DNA of 64,000 bases from the NCBI GenBank assembly GCA_006937955.1, contig SSNP01000035.1:124001-188000 (forward strand), written 5' to 3'. Below the pieces are notes generated by a model. That model ran no database searches, was not told where the DNA came from, and saw only the letters and a program-made list of their open reading frames with translations. Shown here one piece after another: positions 62,177 through 64,000 of the stretch. The stretch comes from Pachypanchax playfairii (taxonomy: Eukaryota; Chordata; Actinopteri; Cyprinodontiformes; Aplocheilidae). Positions within the stretch are counted from its first letter, which is position 1; each line of letters begins with the position of its first letter. Both the position numbers and the translations under genes were made by a program.

Positions 62177-64000
62177 TCTTTGCTTCCAAAGTTGTTTCAA
62201 GGCTTTTTTTCTGTGATTAAAACTTAGACTTACAACACGCAAAATACTCTTTATTTGCAAAACGTATCCTCATAGACATGTTAAGATGTTTAGGCATACG
62301 TTTAATGATTTCCATCGAGCCAAAACAAAAAGGAAGAAAAATATGTTAGTTTGTTTTCTCATAAAAAACTCATTATCTGACCCTTTCTTATTTTCACAGG
62401 TGTTGCAAACTTACCCCAACATTTTACTCTTACAAAAGATAAATAATCTGAGTTCTTGCATCATTATTATAACACTATATTTCAAACATCACCATTTTAG
62501 ACTGTAATTCTGTCATATTAAAAAGAATAATCTGCAGACCAGACAGCTCAACTGCAAGCTGAAGATTATTATAACTGCAAAACCAAACAAAAAAAGATTT
62601 AGTAGGTAAGCGTCAATTCCTTTTTTATTGCATTCACTTTCATTATGTATGTATTCACAAGTGTTTGTGTAAGGCGTTAAGCAGATAAGGTCACTGAATA
62701 TATTTCAGGTGGCAGCATAAAACGCTCATTATACACATGCTGAGCTTTGCTTTGGTCAGTTTGAGAGGTCTTTCTAAAGTTGTGATTATACATTTAAAAA
62801 CTGAAAAATGACAGAAATTGGGTTTATTCAGATATAAATAATTATCTTTAAAGCACTGGGATAATGAAATTGAGCAATGCACTTGTGATTCATAACAGCA
62901 CAACAAAAAGAGAGAGAGAGAAAGAAGCAGTCGTTTTCATTTTGCTCAATTTCAAGCATGAGATACCAGAAATGAAATCCTTCATTGCATCTTATGTTCA
63001 GTCATTATTCCTTCCCTTCTCAGGTGTGTTGCAATGTGTTAAAGAGAGCAGTGGGCATTTTGACACTGAGATTTAGCACTTCATGACAAGACTCCCAGCA
63101 GGTTAACAAGAGAGGGAGAACACAAACTCTACACCAAAAACGAACAAACAAAAAGTAAGTTTAAGTAACAATATGGGAAGTAAAAGGTCAAGAGAGGATT
63201 AGCTCAGCTGCCCAGTCTCTCTCCATCTCTCTCAAACTAAAAAGGAAGAGCTAGTCAGAAAGATTGTGAGGACTCCAGCGTGTTCAGCATTCGCTTGTTC
63301 TTTGAAAAAACTGTGTGATCCAACCGGAAAAGATTAGCTTTCACTTTTATGATAACATGTATTCACCTCCACACTTTATAGGTGTTTCTTTTCTTTTTTT
63401 CCCCCACTAATCTTTGACATTTCTTTCAGTTACATGCTCATTTAACTGTGCAAACACTTCATGTTATCAGCAAGTGCCCTGAATGGTTTATAAGACACGT
63501 CTCTGGTAGATTAATGTTATGGAGAATCCTTATTACAAGTCTGTGGCTCACAACAAAATGAGCTGTAACATGATTAGTTTAGATTTTCTTATGTAACATT
63601 TTACATCTCACTGCACAAATATCCATGAATTAAAACAATGTCAACATATCTGGATGAAAGTAACTGTAGACGAAGATCTTCTTCTGCTCAAAACACCTTT
63701 ATACTTTTTTACAGAACAGTAATAATTGATCAATGGAGCATATTTTTTATTAAAGACATCTTCATAAATCCTACTGTGTCTAAAAATGAATGTGAGGCTT
63801 ATCCCTCAGATTAAAGAAAGAGATTGAATCTTTAGGCCACTCTACTCTCTTAATTCATCTCCCATCTGAACATAATGAATCCCTCCCTGCTCATTATTAC
63901 TGATATTAAACGTCCAGCTCATCAGAAAGTCAAACACTTTATCAGGATGACTATACTGTTAATATTATAAGTTTATGATAATCCAAGTAAAAAGACCATC
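62177..64000. other. Intergenic DNA to the window end
   Basis: No gene or repeat recognised, apart from a short GA-rich run near 62,910. A less repetitive block at about 63,765-63,930 may be a conserved regulatory element. Confidence 0.45.

Overview
The window looks like an AT-rich stretch of a teleost fish genome. It holds one certain protein-coding gene, a lingo1 orthologue on the + strand. The teleost call rests on three things: the LINGO1 protein matches vertebrate LINGO1 closely but with fish-like differences, the repeats are those typical of teleosts (Tc1-like transposon, L2-type LINE, hAT MITE, a widely dispersed repeat with a tRNA-like head), and most other sequence is non-coding.

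Layout. Positions 1-12,600 hold repeat relics and otherwise unassigned DNA. At 12,602-12,995 the minus strand carries a convincing promoter and first coding exon: CCAAT box, CRE-like site, TATA-like box, a leader of about 180 nt, a 20-residue signal-peptide-like start and a GT splice donor. Its later exons were not found and the gene is unidentified. From 13,000 to 33,350 lies a long non-coding stretch with repeat copies, one LINE reverse-transcriptase relic (23,395-24,165) and several blocks that look like conserved regulatory elements.

The lingo1 gene has a probable leader exon at 34,151-34,429. That exon carries several upstream ORFs and the first four codons. An intron of about 11.6 kb follows, then the main coding exon at 46,055-47,914 and a 3' UTR. 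Splicing 34,429 to 46,055 keeps the frame and gives a 623-residue protein: signal anchor, LRR N-cap, leucine-rich repeats, LRR C-cap, one Ig domain, one transmembrane helix and a short tail. A second non-coding exon is possible at 33,352-33,426.

Downstream (48,600-64,000) is repeat-bearing intergenic DNA. It includes an L2-type LINE fragment, an adjacent broken reading frame resembling a teleost-expanded gene family, a hAT-type MITE and a (GAATT)n microsatellite. I found no operon-like cluster, CRISPR array or defence system. The most interesting points are the lingo1 leader (an upstream ORF whose stop codon overlaps the main start codon), the orphan signal-peptide exon on the minus strand, and several candidate enhancers.
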